Below, one piece after another: positions 8,916 to 17,887 of a DNA stretch of 64,000 nt. The translations under genes were made by a program, and so were the position numbers. The stretch lies in contig NZ_NXLR01000002.1 in the NCBI RefSeq assembly GCF_003364255.1, positions 124,001 to 188,000 on the forward strand, in the 5' to 3' direction. This stretch comes from Helicobacter marmotae (GTDB lineage: Bacteria > Campylobacterota > Campylobacteria > Campylobacterales > Helicobacteraceae). The notes under the pieces were generated by a model that ran no database searches, was not told where the DNA came from, and worked only from the letters and a program-made list of their open reading frames with translations. Positions within the stretch are counted from its first letter, which is position 1. Every line of letters starts with the position of its first letter.

Positions 8916-10038
8916 CTATAGCTTTGCTAGAAGTATTGTATCTTCAGCTAAGGGATTGCGATTTCTTAGATAAAGCTTGTACTTTGGGTTAAGGCTAAGG
9001 ATAAATTGAGGGATGGTGATAAAATCTTGCTTTTTATGATACATACAAATAGCAAGTTTGGGGGCGTGGGTAGCAATGGTTTGTGCCGCACCCTTTAGGG
9101 CACTAAGCTCAGCTCCCTCTATATCCATTTTGACAAAACTCACAGGATTATACTCTATCCCCCCCCCCCGTTAAAAATTCACTTCTTAATTGCCCTAAGA
9201 TATTATCGATACTATCGCATTCTAATGCCACTCCGGTAGCACTTATGCGCGAAGTGCCAGAGAGAGATTCCTCAAAATAAATCACCTCCTTTTTCTCTGC
9301 CGCTCCTTTGGGGATAACCACGCAATTTAAATGCTTTGTGTTCTCTCTTAGCTTGCCTATAAGTTTAGAATCGGGCTCAAGTGCGTAGATTTGTTTATAA
9401 TTAGGCACATATTTGATAAATTCTAGGCAAGTATCGCCATCGTATGCCCCACAATCTACCATCACTTCATTATCGCCTAATGCTAACACATCGCTAAAAA
9501 ATCCCTTTTTATCTTGCGTGCGGGTCAATGTGGTATAATTATTGTAGATTCTATCTTGGAGGTAGCCTATCATTACTTCTTTACTTAAATCATCGCTTAA
9601 GAGATGATAAGTCTCTTCAAAGGCGTGCAGATTTTTAAGAAAAAATGCTTTAAATCCTTGTGTGCAAGTATGAATGTAGCTTACATCTCTAAAAGTGTTT
9701 AAAAAATAAAGATGCTTAAAACCTAAATTTTTAAGATAGGCTGCCTTTGCCTTGACATCAGCCATACCAATAATTAAGGCTATATCTTTATTCTCCCATT
9801 CTTCAAGGCTATAAACAGGCTTACCTTTAAAGGTATTTGTTTTCTTAAAGGCTGCATTGACAATATGCCCCTTTACTGCTAGCTCCATATCATCGCAAAA
9901 ATCCCTTACCATAGAGCCTAATGAATGCCCGCCTTGAATGCCTCCAAAGATATAAATATCCTTGTTTTGTGCTTTGAGTTGAGCCAATACCTCATGGGTA
10001 GTGGGGTAGGAATTGGTGTGGATAAGTTGTTCTAACAT
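8916..10038 (-). CDS. FkbM-family methyltransferase, phase-variable, out of frame as written
   Basis: A SAM-dependent methyltransferase of the FkbM type (O-methylation of sugars or acyl groups) split by a homopolymer. Frame 1 (9148-10038, 296 residues) holds an N-terminal region of about 170 residues with the nucleotide-binding-like segment IYIFGGIQGGHS, then the SAM motif VDCGAYDGDTCLEFI and YALEPDS. It ends soon after the 11-G tract as FLTGGGDRV. With 10 (or 13) G it would continue in frame into 8916-9143, which holds the family motif VKMDIEGAELSALKGA. The start ATG 10038 follows AAGGAGACATAA. The gene is between an acyltransferase and legI. Confidence 0.85.
9159..9169. repeat. C11 tract in the FkbM gene, phase OFF
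   Basis: Coding strand reads TTTTTAAC, eleven G, then ATAGAGTATAAT. Eleven separates the SAM-binding half from the DIEGAE half; ten joins them. The TTTTAAC flank recurs at other tracts. Confidence 0.9.
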
Positions 10039-10059
10039 TTATGTCTCCTTTTTAATTTT

Positions 10060-10185
10060 TATTGTCATCACGGACCCCTGCAAGGGCTGAAAAATTGCTT
10101 TTAACAACTAGTGATTCTTTAAGAATTCTTCACCTCCTATGTTCCCTAAGAGGCGGTGAAATAAGAGATTCTCTAGCGTTTTTTC
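10060..10185. repeat. Dispersed repeat copy between FkbM gene and acyltransferase
   Basis: Degenerate copy: CATCACGGACCCCTGCAAGG, CAACTAGTGATTCTTTAAG and AATAAGAGATTCTCTAGCG. No gene or terminator seen. Confidence 0.7.
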
Positions 10186-10186
10186 A

Positions 10187-10795
10187 TTATTTGCATAAAA
10201 ACTCCGCTTCCTTTGCAAGCACCGCTTGGGAATTAATCTCTGCTATGGGCTTTGCTGGATTGCCATAATAATAATGCCAAGCCTTGAGTTTGCGCCCCAT
10301 ATTTAAGCTCATAGGTCCTAAGCTAGCCCCCATAGCAAAGCTGCTTTTAGGCAGCACAAGAGAGTGGCTACCAATATGGCAATGTCGCTCTAAAATGATG
10401 TGTGAAGCCTTGATATGGCGCATATTTTCACTCACACAAGGTCCTATGAGGTATCCTCCGCTAAAATCATCGCTTGTAGCAAAGATTTTTGCATAGCTAC
10501 TCATACCGCAGAAGTCCCCCATGCTTACACTTGCACTTATGCCATCGCCCCCTGTGATAGCACTAAATGCCCCCAAATGCACAAAACTCCCCAAATACAC
10601 CGCCCCACTTAGAATCACAAAATCATCAATCCTTACATTTGAGCCTATGGCTATTTTATGCGGGGTATAGATTTGTGCGAGCCTAGAGATAAGCACATTT
10701 TCTCCTAAGCTTTTAAAGCCAAAATCCTTTAGCTCTTCTTGTGTGTAATGCCCGCTATTGCGTTGAGATTCCATAATAAGCGCATACTCTTTCAT
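10187..10795 (-). CDS. Left-handed beta-helix (hexapeptide) acyltransferase, copy 1
   Basis: 202 residues with repeated hexapeptide turns (IGSNVRIDDFVILSG, LGSFVHLGAFSAITGG) and a C-terminal YYGNPAKPI segment typical of sugar O- or N-acetyltransferases. Acyl-CoA or acyl-ACP is the likely donor and an amino or hydroxyl group on the nucleotide sugar the acceptor. It is a paralogue of the N-terminal 215 residues of 13596-15734: both share EELKDFGFKSLGENVLISRL. The ATG overlaps the SDR stop as ATGA and follows GGAGGGAGC, so the two genes are coupled. Confidence 0.85.
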   Translation of the reverse strand: MKEYALIMESQRNSGHYTQEELKDFGFKSLGENVLISRLAQIYTPHKIAIGSNVRIDDFVILSGAVYLGSFVHLGAFSAITGGDGISASVSMGDFCGMSSYAKIFATSDDFSGGYLIGPCVSENMRHIKASHIILERHCHIGSHSLVLPKSSFAMGASLGPMSLNMGRKLKAWHYYYGNPAKPIAEINSQAVLAKEAEFLCK

Positions 10796-11577
10796 AAGCT
10801 CCCTCCGCCATCAATAATGAAGTTTTGCCCGCTTATCCATTGCGCATCTTGGCTGAGTAAAAAGCACACTAAGGGCGTGATTTGCCCCACTTCTCCAATG
10901 CCTAGTGGGTAGGATTTATCCATAGATTCTATATAGGCTTTGTCATATACTGCACTCCAAGATTCTATCATCTCGGTTCGCACAAAGCCCGGGCTTATGG
11001 CGTTGATACGATATTGCGGGGCGATTTCAAGGGCGATTGAGCGCACAGCAGCATTGATACTTGCTTTTGAAGCACTATAGTTGCTTAAGCCCTTTTGTGC
11101 CTTTATGCTAGCATTTGAGCTTATCCATACAAAGCTAGCACCACTTTTGCTTTTGGCTCTTTTATCTAATAAGCCTTTTAGAATCTGCAGATTCCCAAAA
11201 TAATTGGTGTAAAAAAGCGCGATGGCGTTTTCGACAGACAGCACCGATGTAATCGGTGCTATCTGCTGGATACCAGCAGATAGCACGGCACCATCAAAGC
11301 TGCCATATTCTCTAGCGAGACTCAAAGCCCATTTGTCTAAAGCCTCTATTTGGCTTATATCTTTGGCTAGAGTGTGAAATTTATCCTTATAGCAAGAGAG
11401 TGCTCTTTTTGCCTCTAATGCTTGTGTGTTTCTCCCTAAGGCTATGACCTCCGCACCTAAGTAATTTAGGCTTAAAGCAATATCTGCCCCCATGCCACTG
11501 CTTGCCCCGCTAACTAAAAACCGCTTATTGATAAAGCATTGGGGTTTGAAAATGCTGCTTTGCTCTATGCTTGCCAT
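10792..11577 (-). CDS. Short-chain dehydrogenase/reductase (SDR)
   Basis: 261 residues with a Rossmann fold: cofactor motif SGASSGMGADIA, LSAG in place of the usual NNAG, a catalytic Ser in FVWISSNAS and the YSASK Tyr-Lys pair, then the SPGFVRTEM loop and a C-terminal GQNFIIDGGGSL. The classical FabG-like architecture suggests it reduces a beta-keto group, perhaps on the ACP-bound product of the KASIII. It starts at 11577 with a TAATG overlap with the ACP stop, and its own stop overlaps the acyltransferase ATG. Two adjacent, mutually exclusive hairpins lie inside the gene at 11240-11286. Confidence 0.9.
   Translation of the reverse strand: MASIEQSSIFKPQCFINKRFLVSGASSGMGADIALSLNYLGAEVIALGRNTQALEAKRALSCYKDKFHTLAKDISQIEALDKWALSLAREYGSFDGAVLSAGIQQIAPITSVLSVENAIALFYTNYFGNLQILKGLLDKRAKSKSGASFVWISSNASIKAQKGLSNYSASKASINAAVRSIALEIAPQYRINAISPGFVRTEMIESWSAVYDKAYIESMDKSYPLGIGEVGQITPLVCFLLSQDAQWISGQNFIIDGGGSL
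11240..11286. other. Two overlapping perfect hairpins inside the SDR gene
   Basis: AGCACCGAT-GTA-ATCGGTGCT (11240-11260, 9-bp stem) shares its right arm with GTGCTATCTGCTGG-ATA-CCAGCAGATAGCAC (11256-11286, 14-bp stem). Only one can form at a time. They cover the codons of the conserved SAG region. Confidence 0.75.
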
Positions 11578-11804
11578 TATACGCCTTTTAGCGGGGCTAG
11601 GGCGATAATATCGCGGACATATTGGCAGGCAGAGAGGGTATTGCCATTTATACGTTGATTAAAAAGGCTTTCAAAGAGGGCAATAGTAGAGATAAGCGCT
11701 AGGCTATCCCATTCTTCTATTTGTGCTAATTCCATATTTGGCTCTAATGCCTCATCTCTTTGCAAGGCATCGCTTAGATGTGCTAAAAATTCTTCTTGTG
11801 TCAT
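11577..11804 (-). CDS. Acyl carrier protein, copy 1
   Basis: 75-residue acidic four-helix carrier with the phosphopantetheine site EEWDSLALI (Ser about 34). It probably carries the acyl intermediate handled by the FkbH-like enzyme, the KASIII and the SDR. A nonulosonate cluster does not need an ACP for acetylation, so its presence argues for a custom acyl group. The stop overlaps the SDR start. The KASIII gene upstream is separated by about 680 bases of repeats. Confidence 0.9.
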   Translation of the reverse strand: MTQEEFLAHLSDALQRDEALEPNMELAQIEEWDSLALISTIALFESLFNQRINGNTLSACQYVRDIIALAPLKGV

Positions 11805-12483
11805 ATTTACTCCTTATGTTTAGATTCGCTAGAAACTCTCTTAAGTTGTCATGGCGTAGCCTCCACGAAGCGAAGAATTGCTGTGGGCGACTGGCGATTC
11901 TTGCAGAGATTCTTCGGGCATAAAGCCCTCAGAATGACAAACTTGGCTACCCGCAAGGGAAGTTATTTTGTCATTCTGAACCCCTGCAAGGGGTGAAGAA
12001 TCTCTTTTAGCGACTAGTGATTCGGGCTGAGATTCTTCGCTACGCTCAGAATGACAAAGTAAATTTCCTTGCAGGTGTTTATTATGTGTGGGTTTCCCCT
12101 GCGGGTAGCAAAGTTTGTCATGTCTAGAGCTTGAGTCAAGCGAAGAATCTCTTTTGGAATTGCTAGAAACTCTGCCACTATTGTCATTCTGAGGGAGTGA
12201 AACGACCGAAGAATCTCTGCAAGAATCACTAGTCGTGCTTTTTGGTGTTTTTGAAAGCAATTCTTTGCCCCTCATTGGGGGCTCGTGATGACAAAGTGGC
12301 TGCCTTTTTAGCGATTCGTTTAAAGAGTCTTTAGCGGATAAGAGAGATTCTTCGCTTTCTTGCGAAAGCTCAGAATGACAAGAGGGCAGATTTGCTAGTG
12401 AAGTAAATAGCAATTCTTCGCCCTTTAAGAGGGTGAATATATAGCAACCTAAGCCTCCTTGAGTGTGAGGCATATTGCTCATT
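11805..12483. repeat. Array of dispersed repeats between KASIII and ACP genes
   Basis: At least six copies in both orientations of the repeat (for example GTCATTCTGAACCCCTGCAA, AGAATCTCTTTTAGCGACTA, GTCATTCTGAGGGAGTGAAA, AGAGATTCTTCGCTTTCTTG). A 221-codon open frame on the minus strand is only a read-through of them (recurring CHSERSEES words) and is not called as a gene. The array interrupts what would otherwise be a tight operon. Confidence 0.85.
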
Positions 12484-13599
12484 TTAGTATTTGACATGTG
12501 GAGCATCTCTTAATGGATCATCATAGAGGCTTACGGCTTGCGTTATAAAGCCCTTTTTTAGCTCTAATATCGCATTCCCCCAGCTTAGCCCCGCACCAAA
12601 GCCCGCTAAATGTACCTTTAATGGGGCATTTAAGCCCTCACTTGCCTTTAGGGCTAATGTATCGCAAATGGTTGCGGGGATAGAGCAGCCGCTGAGATTG
12701 CCATATTTGTTTGTCGTGGTGTTGGGGACTTTGCTTTGAGGCAAGCCAAGCGTGCGCGTGATATTATCTACAATATATTTATTTGCCTGATGAAAGAAGA
12801 AATAATCTATCGCTTCTGGGCTTAAGTTGGCATATTCAAAGAGAGATTTAAAGGCTTTAGGTTCTTTAGTGATAGCAAAGCTAAATATCTCTGCGCCGTC
12901 CATATAGAGCTGATCTAATTGCCTCCTTTCACTCACTTCCCATACTTTAGGCTCTTTGATAATATCTTTTGTGGGGATTCTATTGGCACTTTTGGGGATA
13001 ATAAGCTTATCAAAGCCCAATCCATCACTCCCAAGCTCAAAATAAGCATTTCTAGGCTCTCGCTCAAAGCTAAGCAAGCTCGCACTCACGCCATCGCCAA
13101 TAACGGGTGCTAGATTACTATCTAAGGGATTGACATGGCGGGAGAGTGTATCGCCACAAAGCAACAGCACATTCCTTGCTGCATGCGATTCTATAAGGCT
13201 ATGGGCTATATACAAGCCATAGAGATAGCCCGCGCACGCTTGATTTATATCAAAACATAGGCATGCTTGGCTAAGCCCTAGCTTGCCATGCAGATAGCAC
13301 GCACTCGCAGGCAAGCTATAATCAGGCGTTTGTGTTACAAAAATCAGTGCATCAATGTCTTGTTTATTAAAATGGAGCGATTCTAAGAGTAAAAGGCTAG
13401 CAGATTCTGCCATGTCGCTTGCAGTGATATGAGGCTCTGCTACATGGCGCGTTTGCAAGCCGATAACCTTTTTAATGCGCTCTAGGGCTTTTTTATCCCC
13501 ATGGTAGAGGGTATCTAGCTCGGAATCTATGTGTATTACCTTTGGTGGTACAAGTGTGAAAGTAGCTAAAAGTGAAGTGTGAGAGAAAGTAGCTTTCAT
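12484..13599 (-). CDS. 3-oxoacyl-ACP synthase III-like enzyme (FabH2 type)
   Basis: About 371 residues, thiolase fold. Catalytic triad visible: Cys in INQACAGYLYG (about 122), His in FFFHQANKYI and Asn in NKYGNLSGCSIP. KASIII enzymes condense a starter acyl-thioester with an ACP-bound extender, or transfer acyl groups. Clustering with FkbH, ACP and SDR resembles glyceryl-unit pathways and the C. jejuni flagellar glycan island (fabH2). The ATG at 13599 follows AAAGGAG; the frame is open to 13650 but that part overlaps the repeat-encoded tail of the previous frame. Primary fatty-acid FabH is unlikely given the context. Confidence 0.9.
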   Translation of the reverse strand: MKATFSHTSLLATFTLVPPKVIHIDSELDTLYHGDKKALERIKKVIGLQTRHVAEPHITASDMAESASLLLLESLHFNKQDIDALIFVTQTPDYSLPASACYLHGKLGLSQACLCFDINQACAGYLYGLYIAHSLIESHAARNVLLLCGDTLSRHVNPLDSNLAPVIGDGVSASLLSFEREPRNAYFELGSDGLGFDKLIIPKSANRIPTKDIIKEPKVWEVSERRQLDQLYMDGAEIFSFAITKEPKAFKSLFEYANLSPEAIDYFFFHQANKYIVDNITRTLGLPQSKVPNTTTNKYGNLSGCSIPATICDTLALKASEGLNAPLKVHLAGFGAGLSWGNAILELKKGFITQAVSLYDDPLRDAPHVKY

Positions 13600-15734
13600 G
13601 CAATACTCCTTTTTGCCTTGATTACTTTGATTTCCTGTGTGGGAAGGCATATTGTCATTTTTTGCCCGAATACATCATAATGTGGCTTGCGCATAAAGGA
13701 AATGAGTTTGCCATATCTTAGGACTTGAAAGCCCGAAGAATCTCCTTTAGAATTGCTAGAAACTCTGCCACTATTGTCATTCTGAACCCCTGCAAGGGGT
13801 GAAGAATCTCTTTTAGCGACTAGTGATTCTTGCAGAGATTCTTCGCTTCGCTCAGAATGACAAAGTAACTGCCTTTCTCGTGATTCTGTTAAGAAGTCTT
13901 TAGCAGATAAGAGAGATTCTTCGGTCGCACTTCGTGCTCCCTCAGAATGACAAACTAACGGAGTCGCTGGTGATTCGGGCTGAGATTCTTCGCAATGCTT
14001 GGAATGACAAAATAACTTCCCTTGCAAGGTAATTTTGTCTTGCGGGTTGGATTCATTGTCATGTCTAGCGGGAGTGGAAACGACCGAAGAATCTCTGTGG
14101 GAATCACTAGTAGATTCCCTTTTTTCTTTTTCTATAAGGGGGAGGGGCTTGAATGTGCAAAGTTTTATAAAATAATGGGGGGCAAGAGCTTCGCTCGTGC
14201 GCGAAGTCCAACCCCATAATAACACTCTTGCCCCCTTATATATCCCCCCCGCCATACTTTGTATGTCGTTCGAAGATATACTTCTCACCCCCGACGACGC
14301 TTTAAGAGGTGGCACTTCGTGCGATTTAATTTTATCGCAGTGAGAATATATCTCACTGCTGGGAGACGTTTGGGACTTATTGGCATCACGAACCCCTGCA
14401 AGGGGTGAAGAATCTCTCTTGGCGACTAGTGATTCCTTGAGAGATTCTTCGGTCGGGCTCTGCCCTCTCTCAGAATGACAAACTAACAGAGTCGTTAGTA
14501 AATCTAAAAGAGATTCTTCGGGCATAAAGCCCTCAGAATGACAATAAGATAGGGATTGTCTAGTGGCTTTGCGAAGCGATTCTCCATAACGCTCAGAATG
14601 ACAAAGTAATTTCCTTTGCAGGTGTTTATTATGTGTGGGTTTCCCTTGCGGGTAGCAAAGTTTGTCATTCTGAACCCCTGCAAGGGGTGAAGAATCTCTT
14701 TTGGCGACTAGTGATTCTTGCAGAGATTCTTCGCTTCGCTCAGAATGACAAACTAACGGATTTTCTAGTAAATCTAAAAGAGATTCTTCGCCCTCTAAAA
14801 AGGGCTCGTGATGACAACTTAAGAGATTTTCTAGTGATTCCTTTGAAAAGTCTTTAGCGGATAAGAGCAATTCTTCAGCCTTGCTTCCAAGACTAAAGAC
14901 ATGACAAGCTAACGGAGTTGCTAGTAAATCTGATAGAGATTCTTTACAATGCTTAAAATGAGAAAGTAGTTGAGATTCCTTAGTTGCACTGCAAAAGGTT
15001 GAAGTAGCCTTATATTGAGGCAGTGTTATATATATTTTATAATGCGTGTGAGAGAGAAAAGTTCTACTTATCCCCCCCCCCCGCTGCTTTTTACAATCTT
15101 GCTCATATTGGGCTAAAAATTGCGCTTCGCGCATTTTGATAGCTTCAGAATCTAGGAGTTTGAGAAGACGTGCTGGGCTACCAAAATAATAGCCATACGA
15201 TTTAAGTGTTATGCCCCCAGCAAGGCTATTTGGTCCTAAATTTGCACCTTCTTCAAAGGTGGTTTGAGGCAGCACAAGCGACATAGCGGCTATATGGTTG
15301 TGTTTAGGTAAATGTATATGACTAGCGATGATATGCCTATATTGGCTAGGTATGCACGAATTTATCAGCACTTCCCCGCTTAAATCATCACTAAGACTTA
15401 AGATTCTACTCCCTAGCGAGAGAGAGCAGAAGTCCCCCATACTTACACTCGCACTTATGCCATCGCCCCCTGTGATATTAGAATGCGAGGAGATATGTAT
15501 AAAGCTTCCTAGAGTGATAGCTCCGCTAAGAATGGCAAAATCATCAATCCTTACATTTGAGCCTATGGCTATTTTATGCGGGGCGTAAATTTGTGCAAGC
15601 CTAGAGATAAGCACATTCTCTCCTAAGCTTTTAAATCCAAAGTCCTTTAGCTCTTCTGGGCTATAAAATCCTGCATTATATTGCTGATAGAGTAGGGGGT
15701 TGGTGAAGTATTCTTTTATTTCATCTTGTTTCAT
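13596..15734 (-). CDS. Hexapeptide acyltransferase copy 2 with a repeat-encoded tail
   Basis: Residues 1 to about 215 are a left-handed beta-helix acyltransferase closely related to 10187-10795 (shared EELKDFGFKSLGENVLISRL, GGDGISASVSMGDFC, and YYFGSPARLLKLL). At about residue 220 the frame meets a tract of 11 G. With 10 or 12 G it stops within a few codons, giving an enzyme of normal length. With 11, as here, it reads on for about 490 codons through back-to-back dispersed repeats (CHSERSEESLQESL and similar) to 13596. The tail is probably not functional and I would treat the enzyme as ending near 15070. The start is ATG 15734, with an ATGA overlap with the FkbH-like stop. Confidence 0.75.
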   Translation of the reverse strand: MKQDEIKEYFTNPLLYQQYNAGFYSPEELKDFGFKSLGENVLISRLAQIYAPHKIAIGSNVRIDDFAILSGAITLGSFIHISSHSNITGGDGISASVSMGDFCSLSLGSRILSLSDDLSGEVLINSCIPSQYRHIIASHIHLPKHNHIAAMSLVLPQTTFEEGANLGPNSLAGGITLKSYGYYFGSPARLLKLLDSEAIKMREAQFLAQYEQDCKKQRGGGISRTFLSHTHYKIYITLPQYKATSTFCSATKESQLLSHFKHCKESLSDLLATPLACHVFSLGSKAEELLLSAKDFSKESLENLLSCHHEPFLEGEESLLDLLENPLVCHSERSEESLQESLVAKRDSSPLAGVQNDKLCYPQGKPTHNKHLQRKLLCHSERYGESLRKATRQSLSYCHSEGFMPEESLLDLLTTLLVCHSERGQSPTEESLKESLVAKRDSSPLAGVRDANKSQTSPSSEIYSHCDKIKSHEVPPLKASSGVRSISSNDIQSMAGGIYKGARVLLWGWTSRTSEALAPHYFIKLCTFKPLPLIEKEKRESTSDSHRDSSVVSTPARHDNESNPQDKITLQGKLFCHSKHCEESQPESPATPLVCHSEGARSATEESLLSAKDFLTESRERQLLCHSERSEESLQESLVAKRDSSPLAGVQNDNSGRVSSNSKGDSSGFQVLRYGKLISFMRKPHYDVFGQKMTICLPTQEIKVIKAKRSIA
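13690..15000. repeat. Longest repeat array of the window
   Basis: About 1.3 kb of dispersed repeats in both orientations, more than ten copies (GTCATTCTGAACCCCTGCAA, GAGATTCTTCGCTTCGCTCA, AGAATCTCTTTTGGCGACTA), with one composite hairpin repeat embedded at about 14113-14380. One minus-strand frame stays open throughout. Confidence 0.85.
14113..14380. repeat. Composite hairpin repeat, copy A (long form)
   Basis: In order on the plus strand: CTTTTTCTATAAGGGGGAGG, a hairpin GGGGGCAAGAG...CTCTTGCCCCC, the run TTATATATCCCCC, CGACGACGCTTTAAGAGGTG, CACTTCGTGCGATTTAATTT, hairpin CAGTGAGA-ATATA-TCTCACTG, then GAGACGTTTGGGACTTAT. Copy B at 36511-36684 is the reverse complement of this order with a shorter centre. 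No protein is coded consistently. Confidence 0.75.
15072..15082. repeat. C11 tract near the 3' end of acyltransferase copy 2
   Basis: Coding strand CAGC, eleven G, ATAAGTAG. Eleven gives read-through into repeats; ten gives GGA TAA and twelve gives GAT AAG TAG. Confidence 0.9.
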
Positions 15735-17395
15735 ACGCTCTCCTTATCTGCGAAGATATGAAGCCCCTTTGGCTCTTTTTTGTGGATTTTAATGTGTATC
15801 CTCTTGGGCTCGCTGGCATTAGATTCAATGAGGCTAGGGGCTTGTGTGAGCTGTTTTAAAGCTTGTAAAAATGGTGTATTGCGCTCGCCCTTTTGATAAT
15901 GTAAGAGTACTTCATCACTTTTGCTTGATAGTGTTTTGATACAGAGGGAGAAGCTAAGATTTAGCATAAAGCCCTCCAGCCTCCTGCCTAAAGCCCTGCA
16001 GCTTATGACTACATCTAAAATATGGATTTCATTTGCACACTTTTGGGCTATACATACGCCAATAATCCCGCTATCGCTAAGTTTATCCCTCATACTAAGG
16101 GTGATTACGCAATGCTCTTTAGAGTGGATATAGCTTTGGACTTGAGAGAGTGTGGGGCGGGTGTAGTTTGCTATAAATTGATTTGTTTTATTTAAGAGTT
16201 CGTAGATTCTTTGGGCATATTTTGGGTGGTTTATGCTATATGAGAGCTCTAGGGCAAGCTCTTTGAAGTATGCTTCATCATCTAAACTTTGTAGATTTGC
16301 CCTTGTAGTATTTGCGGCTATATCTTTTGAACGCAAGCTATCTTCTGTGCTTAATGTGAATTTAGTAAGCCCGGGGTAGAGATAGAGGCTAAAAAGCACT
16401 TCACTTGGGCTACTTGCAAGCAAGCATTTCACTCCTGTGTGCGCTACTTGAGTGATTTCAGCGATATTATCATCAATAAAAAGCATAGCATTTACGCCTA
16501 TGTTAAAAGCCTTAGCGATTGATAGGAGATTTTCACTCTTAGGATTCCAATTAATGGCTGTGTGGTCAAAGTCATCCCATTTCAGCGGGAAGTCGCTTCG
16601 TTTAGCAAACATAGCTTTCACATCATCTTCATTATTTTTAGAACAAAGGGCTAGAAGATAGCCTTGCTTTTTATAGAATAGGATTTGCTCTTGGAGGGCT
16701 TTATGTGAGGGGCTAAGCTCTAGGGCTTGTATGCCATCTTCTCCTAAGATGCCACTATAGAGGGTATTATCTAAATCGCACACAATAGCTTTAAGATGGG
16801 GCAAAGTAAGGGCGGGGATAAGCTTTAAACCTAGAATCTGCGCCATGGCTAAAGAGCCATAATTGCTTAGCTTTGTCCCCGTTATAGGCTCTTTGGTGGG
16901 CTCAAGCAGGGTGTGTTGATGCTGATAGATTTTAGGGAGTAGGCTCTCTCTTTGGGTATAAAGGCAAGTAAGACAGAAAGTAAAAATGTTTAGCTCTTGC
17001 AAAGATTGGAGTGTTTGCAAATCTAGGGGCTTTTTATCAAGGAGGAGTATCATAATAGGCGCTTTGCTTAGAGCCCTAAGGGCTAAAGCCCTCTCTTTGA
17101 TAAAGGCTAACACATCAAAGGCTAGATTATAGCGCATAAGGTCAATATAGATGATTTCTAGTGCCGCATTTGCTTTCATATAAGAGCTAAAACTTAAAGA
17201 ATCATCATAGGCAGAATATGTAAAATGTACCTTTAACCCCGCGCGAGCTAAAAATACATCTATCACACTCTCAATCACTTCAAAGGCGTGGTTTCTGTGT
17301 ATGTGAATATTCAAAGGCAGGGCATGGCTAAAATCTAGGGCTTTGTTTGCCCAAAGGAGATGAGTGCGCTTGAGGTCTGGGCTAAAAACATTCAT
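15731..17395 (-). CDS. FkbH-like HAD-IIIC protein (glyceryl-ACP synthase type)
   Basis: 554 residues. FkbH-family enzymes take 1,3-bisphosphoglycerate, dephosphorylate it and load the glyceryl unit on an ACP. Residues 1-190 form an N-terminal SGNH-like region; the HAD core starts with CDLDNTLYSGILGEDG (Asp about 207), then LLALCSKNNEDDV, NWNPKSENL and MLFIDDNIAEI. The last 150 residues are GNAT-like (DSGIIGVCIAQ, VISCRALGRRLEG). Two ACPs, a KASIII and an SDR lie in the same cluster. The C. jejuni flagellar island has a comparable gene near fabH2 and acpP2/3. The start ATG 17395 would overlap the VOC stop if that tract had 10 G. Confidence 0.9.
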   Translation of the reverse strand: MNVFSPDLKRTHLLWANKALDFSHALPLNIHIHRNHAFEVIESVIDVFLARAGLKVHFTYSAYDDSLSFSSYMKANAALEIIYIDLMRYNLAFDVLAFIKERALALRALSKAPIMILLLDKKPLDLQTLQSLQELNIFTFCLTCLYTQRESLLPKIYQHQHTLLEPTKEPITGTKLSNYGSLAMAQILGLKLIPALTLPHLKAIVCDLDNTLYSGILGEDGIQALELSPSHKALQEQILFYKKQGYLLALCSKNNEDDVKAMFAKRSDFPLKWDDFDHTAINWNPKSENLLSIAKAFNIGVNAMLFIDDNIAEITQVAHTGVKCLLASSPSEVLFSLYLYPGLTKFTLSTEDSLRSKDIAANTTRANLQSLDDEAYFKELALELSYSINHPKYAQRIYELLNKTNQFIANYTRPTLSQVQSYIHSKEHCVITLSMRDKLSDSGIIGVCIAQKCANEIHILDVVISCRALGRRLEGFMLNLSFSLCIKTLSSKSDEVLLHYQKGERNTPFLQALKQLTQAPSLIESNASEPKRIHIKIHKKEPKGLHIFADKESV

Positions 17396-17515
17396 AAAGC
17401 ACGCCTTAAGAGGACAAGTTCAATAAGCAGGGAATTAGGCAACATAATAAAACAAAGCTTTTCAAAATAGCTAGCATTCATAATGGGCACAATTAAGCGG
17501 GCTTTTTTAGGCAAG

Positions 17516-17887
17516 TTATTCATTATATCCCCCCCCCCCGTTAAAATAATTTTTATCTTTTTGTTGTGCTTGATTTGAGTTATGGGCGTTTAAAATAAGC
17601 TCTGTATCTCTATGAATATCTTTGCTTTCAAAGGCGATGTGGTAGCATTTAATGCGTGCTTTGAGGTAGCTATTTAAGGTGGTTGCCTCGGGGAGATTTT
17701 CTAATAATTCTAAGCGATAGGGGCTTAGATGATGAGTGATAAAGACTCCCTTTACGCCTTGGGCTTCATCACTAAAGCTATCTTCTACCTGAAAGCCTAA
17801 GGTTTGAAAAAGGGGTAATTCATTAGCGATATGATGACAGGCTATGCCGATGTGATGAACCCTTAATTGCTCTAAAAGTGCATTCAT
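17516..17887 (-). CDS. VOC-superfamily protein (glyoxalase/methylmalonyl-CoA epimerase-like)
   Basis: 123 residues as written. Metal-ligand candidates are His in RVHHIGIACHH, Glu in YRLELLEN and His in KCYHIAFES. The family epimerises or isomerises acyl thioesters or binds small molecules; acting on an ACP-bound 2-substituted acyl group would fit the neighbours. The frame enters 11 G near its 3' end and stops at GGGGYNE. With 10 G it would run 45 codons further (NNLPKKARLIVPIMNASYF...) and stop in an ATGA overlap with the FkbH-like start, so tract length may set translational coupling. The start overlaps the ACP stop. Confidence 0.75.
   Translation of the reverse strand: MNALLEQLRVHHIGIACHHIANELPLFQTLGFQVEDSFSDEAQGVKGVFITHHLSPYRLELLENLPEATTLNSYLKARIKCYHIAFESKDIHRDTELILNAHNSNQAQQKDKNYFNGGGGYNE
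17529..17539. repeat. C11 tract near the 3' end of the VOC gene
   Basis: Coding strand TTATTTTAAC, eleven G, ATATAATGAATAAC. Eleven gives the short protein; ten extends it to the FkbH-like start. Confidence 0.9.

Noticed and set aside
11841-12506. Minus-strand 221-codon open frame
   Set aside because: It is made of repeat copies (CHSERSEES-type words) and overlaps the KASIII end; no domain or conserved start.
14240-14252. C7 run in copy A as another phase tract
   Set aside because: Only seven bases and not inside a credible gene.
4278-15000. CRISPR array in the repeat-rich gaps
   Set aside because: Repeats are degenerate, in both orientations, with irregular spacing; no cas genes.
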